Part shown: in pieces, positions 27,611 through 37,276 of the stretch
Layout: each line of letters begins with the position of its first letter
Numbering within the stretch: the first letter of the stretch is position 1
Assembly (NCBI GenBank): GCA_937773775.1
Contig: CALJVL010000013.1
Span: 175,773 to 239,772 of the forward strand
Reading direction: 5' to 3'
Source of the DNA: an uncultured Flavobacterium sp.
Lineage (GTDB): Bacteria > Bacteroidota > Bacteroidia > Flavobacteriales > Flavobacteriaceae
Length of the DNA stretch: 64,000 bases
Notes under the pieces: generated by a model
The model's database searches: none
What the model was told of the DNA's origin: nothing
Seen by the model: only the letters and a program-made list of their open reading frames with translations
Program-made: the position numbers and the translations under genes

Positions 27611-29198
27611 AGGCTACTAATTTCATTAGATAATAATCAAGGGCGTTAGTTCGCTTTAAATACTCCGTTTTTAGCAAAAGCAAGACTTGTGCTCTGTAAG
27701 GTGTGTTCCATTTTTTGAGTTTGGCAATCAGATCAGGAACGCCCAGTATATTGATACTGCGTTTGATGTTATAAACCAGCATAATTAAGCTGTGTTCTCC
27801 GTTTACTTTTTCTAGTCCCGTTAAATTAGTGTGATTATAACCCCATTGTCTTTTTATAGTACCGAATATATGTTCGTTTATCTCTTGTCGTGTTCGGTAT
27901 AATTGTGGGTTTTCCTGATAGCGTTTGTTGTTTTCTTCAACAGCTTGCGCGTACTGGCTCCGATCGATTTCCCGCCCTGCTGGTCTAGCAGTACAAAGAT
28001 GTTTTACAAGACATTCCCGGCAGGCTGGGGTTCGGTATTTTTTAAATTGATAACTACTTTGCTCTGTTCGCCCACTTTTTTTATGCCACCTTCCTGTAGT
28101 TTTTAAAGTTTCTCCTTGGGGACACGTATAGCTGTCGTTTTCTGCATCGTATTTAAATTTGGCTACCAAGTAATCGGGTTGCGTAACGCTTTCTTTGCTT
28201 GTTCCTGGCGTAGGATGCGCTACAATGGTGCTGATGTTATGGTTTATGCATTGGGCGATTTCCCTTCCATTATGGTAGCCTTTATCCACCAAAACAGTAA
28301 AAGTATCTAGTCCCAAATTTTCCTTTGCTTCCAAAGCGATAGCTCCTAAGGCGTTAAGATCGTTCCGATTTATGGTGTGAGTAGCCACAACTAAATTATG
28401 CTTATTATCCACTGCTGCTTGGATATTATAGCTTATCTCAACTACTACTCCTTGAACTAAAAGGGCTCTCGCATCTTGATCGGTGGTACTTATTTGGGGT
28501 TGTCCACTCTCTTTTAGTTTGTCTTCTAGAAGTTCGTAGCGTATTTTATTCTTTTTTAATCGTTCTATTTTTTCTGCAATCTTTGTGATTGCAATGCTAT
28601 TATCCTGTAGATCATTCTTAGCCAATTCGGCAAGATATTCTTGGGTTCGCTCTTCAATATACGCTAAGTGTCTCTCTATTTTCTTTTGGTTGAAGTTTGC
28701 TTTCTTACTGTTGTGCGCTCTGCTTTTTGTGCCGTCAATAGCGATGATTTCACAGCCAATTAGGTCAGCATCTTTAAGGAAAGAAACAAAGAGTTTAAAG
28801 AGTTTTTTTAATCCCAATGGATTTTGTTTTCTAAAGTCGGATATACTATGGTAGTTGGGTATGATTGCACATAAAAGCCATTGCAATTCGTTATTGCGAG
28901 CGCACTCCTTTTCTAGCTTTCTTGAGCTACGCAGCCCATTTAGATAACCATACAAATAGATTTTAAGAAAGATTTTAGTATCAAAGCTAGGGCGACCTTC
29001 CCCTTTAATGGTTTGAACAGAAAAACCTAAAGTTTGTAATGACAATGCTTCGACAAAAGCATCGATAAAACGAACGGGGTTTTCCGGTAAAATAGTGTCT
29101 TCTAAACTAGAAAAAAATAGCTGATTGCGAGGAGTTCCTGTGATGTGTTGCATCATTAAATATACAACTTTTCTTGCTTTAATATTCGAAATATACAT
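27609..29198 (-). CDS. IS1182-family transposase
   Basis: DDE transposase of 529 residues, intact. The N-terminal DUF772-like domain (ENPVRFIDAFVEALSLQTLGF and the following GRPSFDTKIFLKIYLYGYL) is followed by a coiled region. The RNase H-like catalytic core has the first Asp in EIIAIDGTK and a second in TVLVDKGYHNGRE; the Glu near QEINEHIFGTIKRQWGYNH completes the triad. A CxxCxxxxxC-like cysteine cluster (CRECLVKHLC) sits before it, as in the family. The possibly earlier Met is used as start; an ATG 14 codons in (MMQHITGTPRNQ) is equally plausible. Confidence 0.92.
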   Translation of the reverse strand: MYISNIKARKVVYLMMQHITGTPRNQLFFSSLEDTILPENPVRFIDAFVEALSLQTLGFSVQTIKGEGRPSFDTKIFLKIYLYGYLNGLRSSRKLEKECARNNELQWLLCAIIPNYHSISDFRKQNPLGLKKLFKLFVSFLKDADLIGCEIIAIDGTKSRAHNSKKANFNQKKIERHLAYIEERTQEYLAELAKNDLQDNSIAITKIAEKIERLKKNKIRYELLEDKLKESGQPQISTTDQDARALLVQGVVVEISYNIQAAVDNKHNLVVATHTINRNDLNALGAIALEAKENLGLDTFTVLVDKGYHNGREIAQCINHNISTIVAHPTPGTSKESVTQPDYLVAKFKYDAENDSYTCPQGETLKTTGRWHKKSGRTEQSSYQFKKYRTPACRECLVKHLCTARPAGREIDRSQYAQAVEENNKRYQENPQLYRTRQEINEHIFGTIKRQWGYNHTNLTGLEKVNGEHSLIMLVYNIKRSINILGVPDLIAKLKKWNTPYRAQVLLLLKTEYLKRTNALDYYLMKLVA

Positions 29199-29358
29199 TA
29201 TATTTGAAAGAACATAACGACGGTTTTTTCACAGACTGACGTTGTTGCACAATTTAACTGCAGAATCAAGGTAACTAAGGCTATTTAAGAATACAGAAAA
29301 AATTTACATTTTAAGTTGACGTTAAACCAGAAATAAACTGTTTTACTACATCTAAAAA

Positions 29359-30243
29359 TCAGCCTTTTTTATTGGTTAGTAATAAACCGGCAATAATAAT
29401 ACCCATGCTGATTATTTGGGTTAAAACAATCGTTTGGTTTAAGAAAAAACACGCTAATATTCCACTAAAAACCGGAATTAAATAATAGATCAATGCCGTA
29501 TTATTTGTTCCGATTAATCGAATTGCTTCATTCCATAAATAATACGAAATGAGTGATGCACATATTCCAACGTAGGTTGTGGCATAAATGGTTGTGGAGT
29601 CAAATGTAACTTGATTATAATATAAATGTTCCCAAATATAAAAAGGTAGTAGTAGAATGGTCCCTATAATAAAGATGGTAAATAAAAACACCTTTGATGA
29701 GATTTCTTTGGGTTTTAGACGGACCAAAATGGTATAGCTAGCAAAGAAAAAGCAGCCCAAAAGCATCAGTAAATCACCAATATTGAAGTTTATTTCAAGT
29801 AATGATTGTATAGAACCTTTAGTTATTAATACTAAAACACCCGTAATAATGGTTACAATCCCTAATATTTTTGCAGTAGAGATCTTTTCTTTAAAGGCAA
29901 TCCTAGATATTGCAATAATGAATATTGGAATCGAAATCGCTATCAAAGATAAATTGACCGCCGAAGTTGTTTTACCAGCGAAGTAAAGTATTGTATTGAA
30001 AATGGTGATTCCTAAAATTGCCGTTGCTATCAAATACCTTTTGTTTTTTAGTAAAACGGATTTGTTTTTTATAGTACTTCGCAAGGCAAAAGGCGCCAGA
30101 GCTACACAAGCAATGGTCCATCTCCAGAAAGCCAAACCAATTGGAGGTATGTGGCCTTTTATACCGCTGGCAATTACCATATTCACTGACCACAGCAAGG
30201 TAGCTGTCAATGCAAAAAGAACTCCTTTTGTTTGATTATTCAT
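29359..30243 (-). CDS. EamA/DMT-family permease
   Basis: Inner-membrane drug/metabolite transporter, 294 residues, ten hydrophobic helices in two repeated EamA halves (LFALTATLLWSVNMVIASG in the first; LLMLLGCFFFASYTILVRLKP in the second). Its start is 21 bases downstream of nudK, so it probably shares the nudK transcript. The substrate is unknown; relatives export amino acids, nucleotide sugars or drugs. Confidence 0.88.
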   Translation of the reverse strand: MNNQTKGVLFALTATLLWSVNMVIASGIKGHIPPIGLAFWRWTIACVALAPFALRSTIKNKSVLLKNKRYLIATAILGITIFNTILYFAGKTTSAVNLSLIAISIPIFIIAISRIAFKEKISTAKILGIVTIITGVLVLITKGSIQSLLEINFNIGDLLMLLGCFFFASYTILVRLKPKEISSKVFLFTIFIIGTILLLPFYIWEHLYYNQVTFDSTTIYATTYVGICASLISYYLWNEAIRLIGTNNTALIYYLIPVFSGILACFFLNQTIVLTQIISMGIIIAGLLLTNKKG

Positions 30244-30264
30244 TTTTACTTATGTGTTTTTGAA

Positions 30265-30846
30265 TCAAACAAGATTGTTTATTTTCGCATATTGCAATAG
30301 CATAATTGTCTTAGCATCTTTTATTTGTCCGTTATCAATCATGGCACAGGCTTCGTCATAACACATCTCCATAACATCTATATTCTCTTCTTCATGTGCT
30401 ACTCCGCCTCCGTCATTTACTTTCATGGATTCATTATATTGGCCTACAAAAAGATATAAAATTTCGGTTACAGCACCAGGGGACATATAGGTTTCCATAA
30501 CTTTATGAACGGTAGTAAGGCGATAGCCAGTTTCTTCTTCGGTTTCTCTTATGATGCATTGTTCTGGATTGTCTTGGTCTAACATGCCTGCACAAACTTC
30601 AATCATCATCCCTGTTTTGTTTCCGTTAAGGTAGGTTGGTAAGCGAAACTGACGAGTTAGTATGACTGTTTTTTCTTGTGTATTGTAAAGTAGTATCGCA
30701 GATCCATTTCCTCTATCATAGACTTCTCTTTTTTGTGTAATCCAAGTATTGTCGTTTTTTTGATAGTCGAAAGTTACTTTGTTTAATACGTACCAATTGT
30801 CAGATAGTAAATCGGTTTTTTTGATTTTTATTTTAGGATCCTTCAT
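30265..30846 (-). CDS. nudK: NudK-type Nudix hydrolase
   Basis: 193 residues with the Nudix box AGMLDQDNPEQCIIRETEEETGY (about 100-122), where REtxEE-x-G supplies the Mg-binding glutamates. The text around it (YMSPGAVTEILYLFVGQY and GGGVAHEEENIDV) matches E. coli NudK, a GDP-mannose pyrophosphatase. A role in sugar-nucleotide housekeeping is inferred. It lies between purA and the EamA gene on the minus strand and is close enough to the latter to be cotranscribed. Confidence 0.85.
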   Translation of the reverse strand: MKDPKIKIKKTDLLSDNWYVLNKVTFDYQKNDNTWITQKREVYDRGNGSAILLYNTQEKTVILTRQFRLPTYLNGNKTGMMIEVCAGMLDQDNPEQCIIRETEEETGYRLTTVHKVMETYMSPGAVTEILYLFVGQYNESMKVNDGGGVAHEEENIDVMEMCYDEACAMIDNGQIKDAKTIMLLQYAKINNLV

Positions 30847-30905
30847 AAGTATTTAATCGTAAGCTAAAGTTTTATTCTTTTGTAGTGGACATAAAGTAAA
30901 TAAAA

Positions 30906-30929
30906 AACGTCCCGATTTATCGGGACGTT
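30906..30929 (-). terminator. Terminator after purA
   Basis: A perfect 11-bp stem, AACGTCCCGAT / ATCGGGACGTT, followed on the minus strand by a T-run. It lies just beyond the purA stop. Confidence 0.85.
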
Positions 30930-30936
30930 AATTACT

Positions 30937-32208
30937 TTATTTAAGTATTGTTTGTTTTCTGTCTGGTCCTACAGAAACTATTTTTATAGGAATTTCAACT
31001 TCTTGTTCTATATATTCGATATACTCTTTTAGTTCGATTGGTAATTCCTCGTATGTTGTCATACCAGTCAAATCTGCTTTCCAGCCTTTGAATTCTTTGT
31101 AAACAGGAGTTACATTTTCTGGCTCAATGTTGTAAGGGAAATGAGCTATTTTTTCTCCTTTATAATTATAGTCAGTACACACTTTCAAAGTTTCAAATCC
31201 AGAAAGAACATCCCCCTTCATCATCATTAATTGCGTTACTCCGTTTACTTGAATAGCATATTTTAACGCTACTAAGTCTAACCATCCACAACGTCTTTGT
31301 CTTCCTGTTACAGAGCCAAATTCATTTCCTACGCGTGCCATTGTAGTACCATCTTCATCAAAAAGTTCAGTAGGGAATGGTCCGCTACCAACGCGAGTTA
31401 CGTATGCTTTGAAGATTCCGTATACTTCTTTGATTTTGTTAGGAGCAATTCCTAATCCTGTACAAGCGCCTGCAGCAGTTGTATTTGATGAAGTTACAAA
31501 TGGATAAGTTCCAAAATCAACATCAAGTAATGAACCTTGCGCTCCCTCACATAAAATTGATTTACCTGATTTTTGAGCTTGATGCAAGTATTCTTCACTA
31601 TCAATAAAATCTAATTTTTTCAAATCGTCGATAGATTCAAAAAATTCTTTTTCAAGTTCTTCTAAGTTGTATTGAATGTTTACGTCATAAAATGAAATCA
31701 TCGCTTCATGTTTGTCAGCAAGCGCTCTATATCTTTCTTTGAAATCTTCTAGTTCTATGTCTCCTACACGAATCCCGTTTCTACCGGTTTTGTCCATGTA
31801 AGTCGGTCCAATACCTTTAAGGGTAGAACCAATTTTTGCCTTACCTTTTGATGCTTCAGAAGCAGCGTCCAATAAACGGTGTGTTGGTAAAATTAAATGC
31901 GCTTTTCTTGAAATGATTAATTTACTTTTAATGTCTAGTTTAAATTTCTCCAGTCCTTCGATTTCTTTTTGGAAAACTACAGGGTCTATAACTACCCCGT
32001 TTCCGATTACGTTTACAGCTGTTTTGTGAAAAATTCCTGATGGAATGGTTCTAAGTACATGCTTTATTCCATCAAATTCTAAAGTGTGTCCAGCGTTTGG
32101 TCCCCCTTGAAAACGAGCAATAATATCATAATTTGAGGTAAGAACATCAACGATTTTTCCTTTTCCCTCATCTCCCCATTGTAATCCTAGTAATAAATCT
32201 ACGGCCAT
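30937..32208 (-). CDS. purA: Adenylosuccinate synthetase
   Basis: GTP-dependent enzyme that condenses IMP with aspartate, the first committed step to AMP. 423 residues, normal length. The N-terminal QWGDEGKGK contains the catalytic Asp13; the P-loop-like glycines follow, and His41 lies in GPNAGHTL. RRCGWLDLV and the C-terminal VSVGPDRKQT are family signatures. It follows the Fur-like gene on the same strand with 66 bases between, an arrangement common in flavobacteria. Confidence 0.97.
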   Translation of the reverse strand: MAVDLLLGLQWGDEGKGKIVDVLTSNYDIIARFQGGPNAGHTLEFDGIKHVLRTIPSGIFHKTAVNVIGNGVVIDPVVFQKEIEGLEKFKLDIKSKLIISRKAHLILPTHRLLDAASEASKGKAKIGSTLKGIGPTYMDKTGRNGIRVGDIELEDFKERYRALADKHEAMISFYDVNIQYNLEELEKEFFESIDDLKKLDFIDSEEYLHQAQKSGKSILCEGAQGSLLDVDFGTYPFVTSSNTTAAGACTGLGIAPNKIKEVYGIFKAYVTRVGSGPFPTELFDEDGTTMARVGNEFGSVTGRQRRCGWLDLVALKYAIQVNGVTQLMMMKGDVLSGFETLKVCTDYNYKGEKIAHFPYNIEPENVTPVYKEFKGWKADLTGMTTYEELPIELKEYIEYIEQEVEIPIKIVSVGPDRKQTILK

Positions 32209-32274
32209 TCTATTTATTGTTTGTAGTTAATTTTTTTGTTTGATGAACAGCTTGAAAGCTGTTTTTATTATTTC

Positions 32275-32757
32275 CTAAATATCAGAATCTGATTGCGGAA
32301 CTTTTTTTACCCCATAAAAATATAAGGCATGATTGGTTATTTCAATATCAAATATTTCTTCAATTGTACTTTTAATTGTTTGTATCCTTGGATCGCAAAA
32401 TTCGATTACTTCGCCAGTATCGGTCATAATAATATGATCGTGTTGTTTGTCGAAATAGCACTTTTCGTAATGTGCCTGGTTTTGACCAAACTGATGTTTA
32501 CGGACCAAAGCACAGTCTAGTAATAGTTCTATCGTATTGTATAATGTAGCTCTACTGACGCGGTAGTTTTTGTTTTTCATTTTGATATAGAGATTTTCTA
32601 TGTCAAAATGTTCTTCGCTTTCATAAATTTCCTGAAGGATAGAGTAACGTTCAGGAGTTTTCCTATGCCCTTTTTTTTCAAGATACATTGTAAAAACATT
32701 TTTTACAATTTCTTGGTTTTTGTTGTTATCTGTGGAAATGAGTGTCATATCTGGCAA
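32275..32757 (-). CDS. Fur-family regulator without the structural CxxC zinc site
   Basis: 160 residues: winged helix in the first half ([18 protein letters not shown] and the recognition helix region [13 protein letters not shown]), then the dimerisation/metal domain. The usual HHHLICxxCG segment reads [12 protein letters not shown], so the structural CxxC is missing while His/Asp/Glu metal ligands (HDH, EVIEF) remain. It therefore probably senses a metal or peroxide through a regulatory site only. Which (Fur, PerR or Zur) cannot be told. It precedes purA. Confidence 0.85.
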   Translation of the reverse strand: MPDMTLISTDNNKNQEIVKNVFTMYLEKKGHRKTPERYSILQEIYESEEHFDIENLYIKMKNKNYRVSRATLYNTIELLLDCALVRKHQFGQNQAHYEKCYFDKQHDHIIMTDTGEVIEFCDPRIQTIKSTIEEIFDIEITNHALYFYGVKKVPQSDSDI

Positions 32758-32873
32758 ATATAATAAATTTTTTCAGCCTCTTGACTCCCTAAGAGGGAAT
32801 AAAGGCGGATTAAATACTTTTATGATTAAATAATTTTGTTTAACATCTACTATGGACCTTTGACAGTCAATGG

Positions 32874-35093
32874 CTAATTTTTATAAATTCTTGTCACCTT
32901 ATCAACTCCATCAATTTTTTTGATATTATCTATCAATTTTTTCAAGATAGTGATGTTTTTGACAATTACTATAACTTGACCCTTAAAGAGTCCGGCTTCG
33001 CCATTTAATGATATACTCTGTATATTAACATGCATATTATTCGATATAACCTTAGTCAGCTGATTTGTAAGTCCTAAAGTATCCATCCCCGTGATATTAA
33101 GAATCGCTTTAAACTCTTGTTGAGACGAATCAATCCATTTTGCCTGCATTATGCGATAAGCGTAATTGGATTGCATGGCGATAGCATTTGGGCAATCTTT
33201 TTTATGAACCTTAATTCCTTCGTTGATAGTTACAAATCCAAAAACAGGATCTCCAGGAATAGGATTGCAACAAGCAGACAGTTTATAATCTAATTTATCT
33301 TGTTCTTTTCCAAAAACTAGCATGTCGTAATTGCTGTTCAATACTTGTTTGTGGATGTCCACATCTGCTGTTTGTCCAGTACGTTTGATTTTACTTTTAA
33401 AGAAATTCATTAAAATATTACTTCTTTGTGCAGCAAAATCTTTAAGTTGTTGATTTTCAATTGAACCCACGCCAACTCTGTAGAACAAATCCAAACTGGT
33501 TTTTAATTTAAAAAAGTTAACCAAGTCATTAATAACAGATTCGTTTATAGTGACTTTAAGATGCTTAAGTTTGCGGGTTAACAGCTCTTTCCCATCTTCG
33601 GCAATTTTTTTGGTGTTTTCGTTCAGTACATTCCTGATTTTATTTTTAGCCCTGGAGGTGGTAACATAATCAAGCCAGTTGATAGTTGGCTTTTGATTCG
33701 CAGAGGTAATGATTTCGACCTGGTCACCATTTTTTAGTTCATAGTTAAGTGGTACCAACTTTCCGTTTACTCTGGTCCCCCTTGTTTTAATTCCTATTTC
33801 AGAATGGATACTAAAAGCAAAATCTAATGAGGTTGCTCCCTTTGGTAAAGACTTAATGTCTCCTTTAGGAGTAAAAACATAGATTTCTTTGGAGTACAGA
33901 TTCATTTTGAAATCTTCGACAAAGTCGACCGCGCTAGTTTCTGAATTTTCTAGGGCTTCTTTTAGTAAATTCAACCAATTGTCTAAGCTACCTTCTTCAG
34001 AGTTTCCATTTTTGTATTTATAATGCGCTGCATAGCCTTTCTCCGCAATTTCATCCATACGTTCGCTTCGTACTTGAACTTCGACCCATCGTCCCTTTGG
34101 TCCCATTACAGTTATGTGCAGGGCTTCATAACCAGTAGACTTTGGTGATGATATCCAATCGCGCAAACGACTAGGACTTGGTCTAAAATGATCGGTTACT
34201 ATAGAGTATATTTTCCAAGCAAGAAATTTTTCTTCGTGTGGGTTTGATTTGTAAACGATTCGTAGGGCAAACTTATCGTAAACTTCATCAAAGCTTACGT
34301 TTTGTGCTTCCATTTTTCTACGAATCGAATAGATTGATTTTGGGCGCCCTTTTATAACATAGTCTATTGCTTCAGTATCTAATGAAGTTTTAAGGATATC
34401 CGAAATATCCTTAATATAAGCATCTTGTTGTTCTTTTGTTTCTTTTATTTTACTTACAATTTCATTATAGACGGGAGGTTCGGTGTATTTTAAACCTAAG
34501 TCTTCTAGCTTCGTTTTAATATTATATAAACCCAAACGATGTGCTAAAGGAGCATAAATATACAGCGTTTCTGAAGCAATTTTAACTTGTTTATGGTTGT
34601 CCATTGACTCCATAGTTTGCATGTTATGCAATCTATCTGCAATTTTTATCAGTATTACGCGTACATCATCATTAAGTGTCAATAGCATTTTGCGAAAATT
34701 CTCGGCTTGCATAGACACATTCATGTCCTTTTGAACAAGTGCTATTTTAGTCAACCCCTCGACAAGTTGCGCTACTTTTGGATTAAATATTCGCTCTATA
34801 TCTTTTACGGTAGTGGGGGTGTCTTCAACCACATCATGCAATAATGCTGCGGCAATAGATGTTGCTCCTAATCCAATTTCGGAAGCCACAATTTTCGCCA
34901 CGGCAATTGGATGGAAAATATAGGCCTCACCCGATTTTCTTCGCTGGTCTTTATGGGCTTCTACAGAAACATCAAAAGCTTTACGTATCAGTTTTTTTTC
35001 TTCTGGAGATAAGGTTTGGTAACTGATACGAAGTAATTCTTTGTATTCTTGTGCAATTGCTTTATTTTCTTTTTCGATATCAATCTCTGTCAT
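32874..35093 (-). CDS. Bifunctional (p)ppGpp synthetase/hydrolase (RelA/SpoT, Rel)
   Basis: Makes and degrades the alarmone (p)ppGpp in the stringent response. The start ATG at 35093 (MTEIDIEKENK) is preferred over one five codons upstream. Of 739 residues the HD hydrolase domain comes first with His47 and His86-Asp87 (HDVVEDT). The synthetase follows (GRPKSIYSIRRKM; GYEALHITVMGP), then a TGS domain (IYVFTPKGDIKSLPKGATSLDFAF), a CC-rich helical region and a C-terminal ACT domain (AILNITGMDTLGLTNQL). Both catalytic motifs are intact, so it can do both reactions. The thioesterase gene lies upstream. Confidence 0.95.
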   Translation of the reverse strand: MTEIDIEKENKAIAQEYKELLRISYQTLSPEEKKLIRKAFDVSVEAHKDQRRKSGEAYIFHPIAVAKIVASEIGLGATSIAAALLHDVVEDTPTTVKDIERIFNPKVAQLVEGLTKIALVQKDMNVSMQAENFRKMLLTLNDDVRVILIKIADRLHNMQTMESMDNHKQVKIASETLYIYAPLAHRLGLYNIKTKLEDLGLKYTEPPVYNEIVSKIKETKEQQDAYIKDISDILKTSLDTEAIDYVIKGRPKSIYSIRRKMEAQNVSFDEVYDKFALRIVYKSNPHEEKFLAWKIYSIVTDHFRPSPSRLRDWISSPKSTGYEALHITVMGPKGRWVEVQVRSERMDEIAEKGYAAHYKYKNGNSEEGSLDNWLNLLKEALENSETSAVDFVEDFKMNLYSKEIYVFTPKGDIKSLPKGATSLDFAFSIHSEIGIKTRGTRVNGKLVPLNYELKNGDQVEIITSANQKPTINWLDYVTTSRAKNKIRNVLNENTKKIAEDGKELLTRKLKHLKVTINESVINDLVNFFKLKTSLDLFYRVGVGSIENQQLKDFAAQRSNILMNFFKSKIKRTGQTADVDIHKQVLNSNYDMLVFGKEQDKLDYKLSACCNPIPGDPVFGFVTINEGIKVHKKDCPNAIAMQSNYAYRIMQAKWIDSSQQEFKAILNITGMDTLGLTNQLTKVISNNMHVNIQSISLNGEAGLFKGQVIVIVKNITILKKLIDNIKKIDGVDKVTRIYKN

Positions 35094-35183
35094 AGCGGCA
35101 TGGTTCAATTTCTAAAAATAACTATAATATGTGAATTATACAAGTAGATTTCTGTAGGATAAAGCAATCTATTTTGAATTTAA

Positions 35184-35579
35184 TTACACAATGTCATCGA
35201 GAATTTTTGTTGGTTTTTTATTTTCGTCTAAAGCCACAAAAGTAAAGTTTCCAGAAATCGCTTTTTCTCTATGGTTGCTGTACATTTGTTCGATATATAT
35301 TTCAACTTTCACATCTAAGCTGGTGTTCCCAGTACGAGATATTGTGCCTATAAGTTCGATAATAGTTCCAGCGGGGATGGGCTTGGTGAAATCAATTTTG
35401 TCAGAAGAAACAGTTACACACATTTTTCTAGTAAAGCGAGTGGCGGTAATAAATGCTACTTCATCCATCATAAAAAGAGCCGTTCCTCCAAATAAAGTAT
35501 CATAGTGATTTGTAGTATTTGGAAAAACAGTTTTGAAAATTCGAGTTTCGGCTTGCTTAATTTGTTCTTGTAAATTCAT
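35184..35579 (-). CDS. Hotdog-fold acyl-CoA thioesterase (YciA-like)
   Basis: 131 residues with a single hotdog domain: YDTLFGGTALFMMDEVAFITATRFTRK is the conserved N-terminal segment with the helix, and the strand KVEIYIEQM follows. Members of this group (YciA/BFIT) cleave acyl-CoA to acid and CoA. Signature Asp and Asn residues near LFGG and MDE support catalysis. It lies between the serine hydrolase and Rel genes with short gaps. Confidence 0.85.
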   Translation of the reverse strand: MNLQEQIKQAETRIFKTVFPNTTNHYDTLFGGTALFMMDEVAFITATRFTRKMCVTVSSDKIDFTKPIPAGTIIELIGTISRTGNTSLDVKVEIYIEQMYSNHREKAISGNFTFVALDENKKPTKILDDIV

Positions 35580-35608
35580 TTAGTAGTTTTTAATAAAGAA
35601 TGAAGTTT

Positions 35609-37153
35609 TTATATTTTTTTAAAGTTTAAATCCTGAAAATCGTAACTAAAATCTGTTAATTCAGAAATGGGTTTCATTTTTAATGATGTCACTTTTCCAA
35701 GTTCATTAAATGTAAAAAACAGATGAGCATCTGCGTGCAGATAAGCATTATCCCATTTTACGACATAGTTACCTTCTTTGTAGAAAAAAACTTCTCCTTT
35801 TAGTTGCGAGGAACGCTCAGATTCAAAGAATAGCTTTCCCTTTTTTTCAGTGATCATGACGTCTCCAAACCAACTATCTTTATAAGTTCCAGTAACAGTG
35901 GCAAAGTTAGGTGTAACTTTAGTACTCTTGTTTTTTGCAACTGCAGCCCAAACTTCATCTGTGACTTTATCGGCAGAATCTTCATTTGCTTTTATACGGT
36001 TGCTGTAAAGAGCTACATAATCTTCAGACTTTATGCCAAGATAACTGTCTTTTATGGTATTGGTGATTGCGTTAAATGCAGCGCCAGATTGTTGATTGGT
36101 TAATACTATAATCCCCAATTGCAATTCAGGAAAATAGGTAGTTTGCGTTACAATACCTTCTAGGCCGCCTGTATGTGTTACTTCTTTGTATCCTTTTACA
36201 TCGCTCAAAAACCATCCTAATCCATAGGCTCTAAAATGAGAATTATATGGGGCTGTTGTTTTAATAGGTATTATAGTTTGCGGTGTCCACATTTCAGCAT
36301 GTTCCTTTTCAGAGAATAATTGTTTGTTATCAGGTCCATATTGTCCATTATTCATTTGCATAATAGCCCATTTGCTCAAATCGTTTACGCTAGAGTAAAT
36401 TCCGGCTGCGGCATCAAAAAGTTGGTTTTGATATCGTTTTATTACTTTTAATTTTCCGTCAATAGGTACGTGGGGAGCTATTATATTGGTGGTGTCCTTA
36501 AGTCGAGCAAAAGAAGCTACACTATTGTCCATTTCTAGTGGTTTCATGATACGTTCTTCGACAAAGTCGCACCAGCTTTTCCCGCTTACCACATGTATCA
36601 CTTCTCCAGCTACTATATATAATAAATTATCATAGTCATATTTTGTTCTGAAGGCAGAAACAGGTTTCAAGTATTGTAAGTTGCGAATGATATCTTGTAC
36701 GTTAAAATTACTGTCGTCAGGCCAAATCATTAAGTCTCCCGCGCCCAGACCGAGGCCACTTCTATGAGTCAATAAATCCCGTATCGTAAATTCTTGGGTT
36801 ACATAATCATTATACATTTTAAAATCCGGAAGGTATTTGATAACTTTGTCATCCCATTTTATTTTTCCTTCATCAACTAGCATTGCTAGAGCTGCACTAG
36901 TGAACGCTTTGCTATTTGAAGCGATGCCAAAAAGAGTGTTTGCATCTACCTTTTCTTTTGTCTCAATCGATTTTACACCATAACCTTCTGCCAAAACAAC
37001 TTTCCCGTCTTTAATAATTGCGACCGCGATTCCGGGAACATTAAAAGTTTCAATGGTACGATTAACCAATTCATCGACTTGGACTGAACTGATTTGTGCA
37101 AAAGAGAAAGTAGTTGAAACTAATGCAAGTGTTAGAAATAATTTATTTTTCAT
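35609..37153 (-). CDS. Secreted serine hydrolase, class C beta-lactamase-like
   Basis: 514 residues with a signal peptide (MKNKLFLTLALVSTTFSFAQ). The catalytic SxxK is Ser79-x-x-Lys82 in FGIASNSKAF; a second motif Y-x-N is seen in YDYDNLLY and the third HTGGLEG replaces KTG. This places it with the DD-peptidase/esterase-like beta-lactamase family rather than with true cephalosporinases. A C-terminal DUF3471-like extension follows. It likely acts on peptidoglycan peptides or esters in the periplasm; resistance is not implied. Confidence 0.86.
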   Translation of the reverse strand: MKNKLFLTLALVSTTFSFAQISSVQVDELVNRTIETFNVPGIAVAIIKDGKVVLAEGYGVKSIETKEKVDANTLFGIASNSKAFTSAALAMLVDEGKIKWDDKVIKYLPDFKMYNDYVTQEFTIRDLLTHRSGLGLGAGDLMIWPDDSNFNVQDIIRNLQYLKPVSAFRTKYDYDNLLYIVAGEVIHVVSGKSWCDFVEERIMKPLEMDNSVASFARLKDTTNIIAPHVPIDGKLKVIKRYQNQLFDAAAGIYSSVNDLSKWAIMQMNNGQYGPDNKQLFSEKEHAEMWTPQTIIPIKTTAPYNSHFRAYGLGWFLSDVKGYKEVTHTGGLEGIVTQTTYFPELQLGIIVLTNQQSGAAFNAITNTIKDSYLGIKSEDYVALYSNRIKANEDSADKVTDEVWAAVAKNKSTKVTPNFATVTGTYKDSWFGDVMITEKKGKLFFESERSSQLKGEVFFYKEGNYVVKWDNAYLHADAHLFFTFNELGKVTSLKMKPISELTDFSYDFQDLNFKKI

Positions 37154-37276
37154 AATTTTAATTTAATAAATTTTATTTTTTTTCAGGATGTAACTCCTTC
37201 TACCTTGGCAGATCTAGATAACGAAAATCATAGGAAAAGAGTAAAGGTCATTTTTTTTTAATCAGTAATCCACGAT

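Larger units (their letters stand above)
27510..29248 (-). mobile_element. IS1182-family insertion sequence
   Basis: The transposase gene lies between imperfect terminal inverted repeats. Left is 27510-27535; right is 29222-29248, read on the opposite strand. They share AACGTCAG(G/T)CTGTGAAAAAACC. The right end may extend a few bases to GCACAA; a TTGTGCA at 27493-27499 suggests the left tip could lie further out. I could not find a clear target-site duplication. Length is about 1.74 kb, normal for the family. Confidence 0.75.
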
